A stretch of DNA of 33,041 nucleotides, taken from contig JAPLDE010000153.1 of assembly GCA_026391855.1 (NCBI GenBank), positions 1 to 33,041 of the forward strand, read 5' to 3'. Made by a program: the position numbers and the translations under genes. Under the pieces are notes generated by a model. It was not told where the DNA came from, did no database searches, and worked only from the letters and a program-made list of their open reading frames with translations. This document shows positions 32,844-33,041 of the stretch, piece after piece. How positions within the stretch are numbered: the stretch's first letter is position 1; the number at the start of each line of letters is the position of its first letter. The DNA comes from Bacteroidota bacterium. Its GTDB lineage: Bacteria > Bacteroidota > Bacteroidia > Bacteroidales > CAIXZF01.

Positions 32844-33041
32844 ATGCAGGGAAAACAACTACGCAAACTAGAAGCGGAACTATGGAGGGCTGCCGACCAG
32901 CTCAGGGCAAACAGTAAACTTACCGCTTCAGAATATTCTATGCCGGTACTGGGACTGATCTTTTTAAGACATGCTTATAACCGGTTTCAAAAGGTAAAGG
33001 TTGAGATTGAGAAAAACCTTCCGTCTCATCCGCAAAGGGGC
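32844..33041 (+). CDS. hsdM: Type I restriction-modification methyltransferase subunit HsdM, 3'-partial
   Basis: Sixty-six codons to the window edge, starting at the ATG 32844 after an AGAGAAAAAA stretch. The sequence LEAELWRAADQLRANSKLTA followed by SEYSMPVLGLIFLRHAYNRF is the HsdM N-terminal helical domain (the LWxAADxLR ... Y...VLGLIFLRYASDxF pattern). The full enzyme (~500 residues) would form an M2S complex that methylates adenines and, with HsdR, restricts foreign DNA. The catalytic NPPF motif lies beyond the window. It is a likely first gene of an hsdMSR operon beside tRNA-Glu. Confidence 0.9.
   Translation, partial: MQGKQLRKLEAELWRAADQLRANSKLTASEYSMPVLGLIFLRHAYNRFQKVKVEIEKNLPSHPQRG

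Overview
The window reads as a chromosomal piece of a Bacteroidota member, probably Bacteroidales-like or a related environmental lineage. The evidence is a PorT-type type IX secretion (T9SS) protein, four large secreted proteins ending in T9SS sorting domains (three 'gliding motility-associated' type, one 'Por secretion' type), the Bacteroidota promoter pattern TTTG-N19/20-TAnnTTTG before tRNA-Glu and fbaA, and few Shine-Dalgarno sequences. Both window edges cut genes.

Layout. Bases 1-1595 hold the end of a secreted protein with a C-terminal formylglycine-generating-enzyme (FGE/SUMF1) fold, broken by a frameshift near 1350-1365. Bases 1605-5330 encode a 1241-residue T9SS adhesin-like protein. 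Bases 5418-6211 form an unusual block: a small four-helix-bundle (23S rRNA IVP family) gene flanked by two oppositely oriented 7-nt tandem arrays and a REP-like hairpin. Bases 6204-18103 form a carbohydrate-active region with three secreted six-hairpin glycosidases (GH-A, GH-B, GH-C). It is interrupted by a DUF4143 ATPase, an ELWxTDGT-repeat T9SS protein and a PemK/MazF-type toxin-antitoxin pair. That pair is bracketed by a 123-bp direct repeat of the 3' end of GH-B. Bases 18170-18537 hold a decayed yefM-yoeB locus. PlsC-like acyltransferase and class II fructose-bisphosphate aldolase follow. Bases 20498-27408 encode two tandem paralogous T9SS adhesins with about six and eight copies of an Ig-like repeat. 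From 27520 the strand switches to + and carries core genes: heptose-7-phosphate kinase, UbiE/MenG methyltransferase, PorT, a COG2509 flavoprotein, a conserved hypothetical, tRNA-Glu(UUC) with terminator, and the first 66 codons of a type I restriction-modification hsdM.

How it fits together. PorT belongs to the machine that would export the four CTD-bearing proteins. The three glycosidases look like periplasmic or surface glycan trimming enzymes without a visible SusC/SusD pair. The accessory material (IVP block, two toxin-antitoxin loci, DUF4143 ATPase, hsdM) is inserted between these.

The most notable structure I found is not a protein. Four short-period (7-8 nt or 15 nt) tandem arrays on the minus strand begin within 0-5 nt of, or overlap, a stop codon: GH-A, the duplicated GH-B 3' end, the truncated yoeB, and fbaA. 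The largest forms an inverted pair enclosing the IVP gene.
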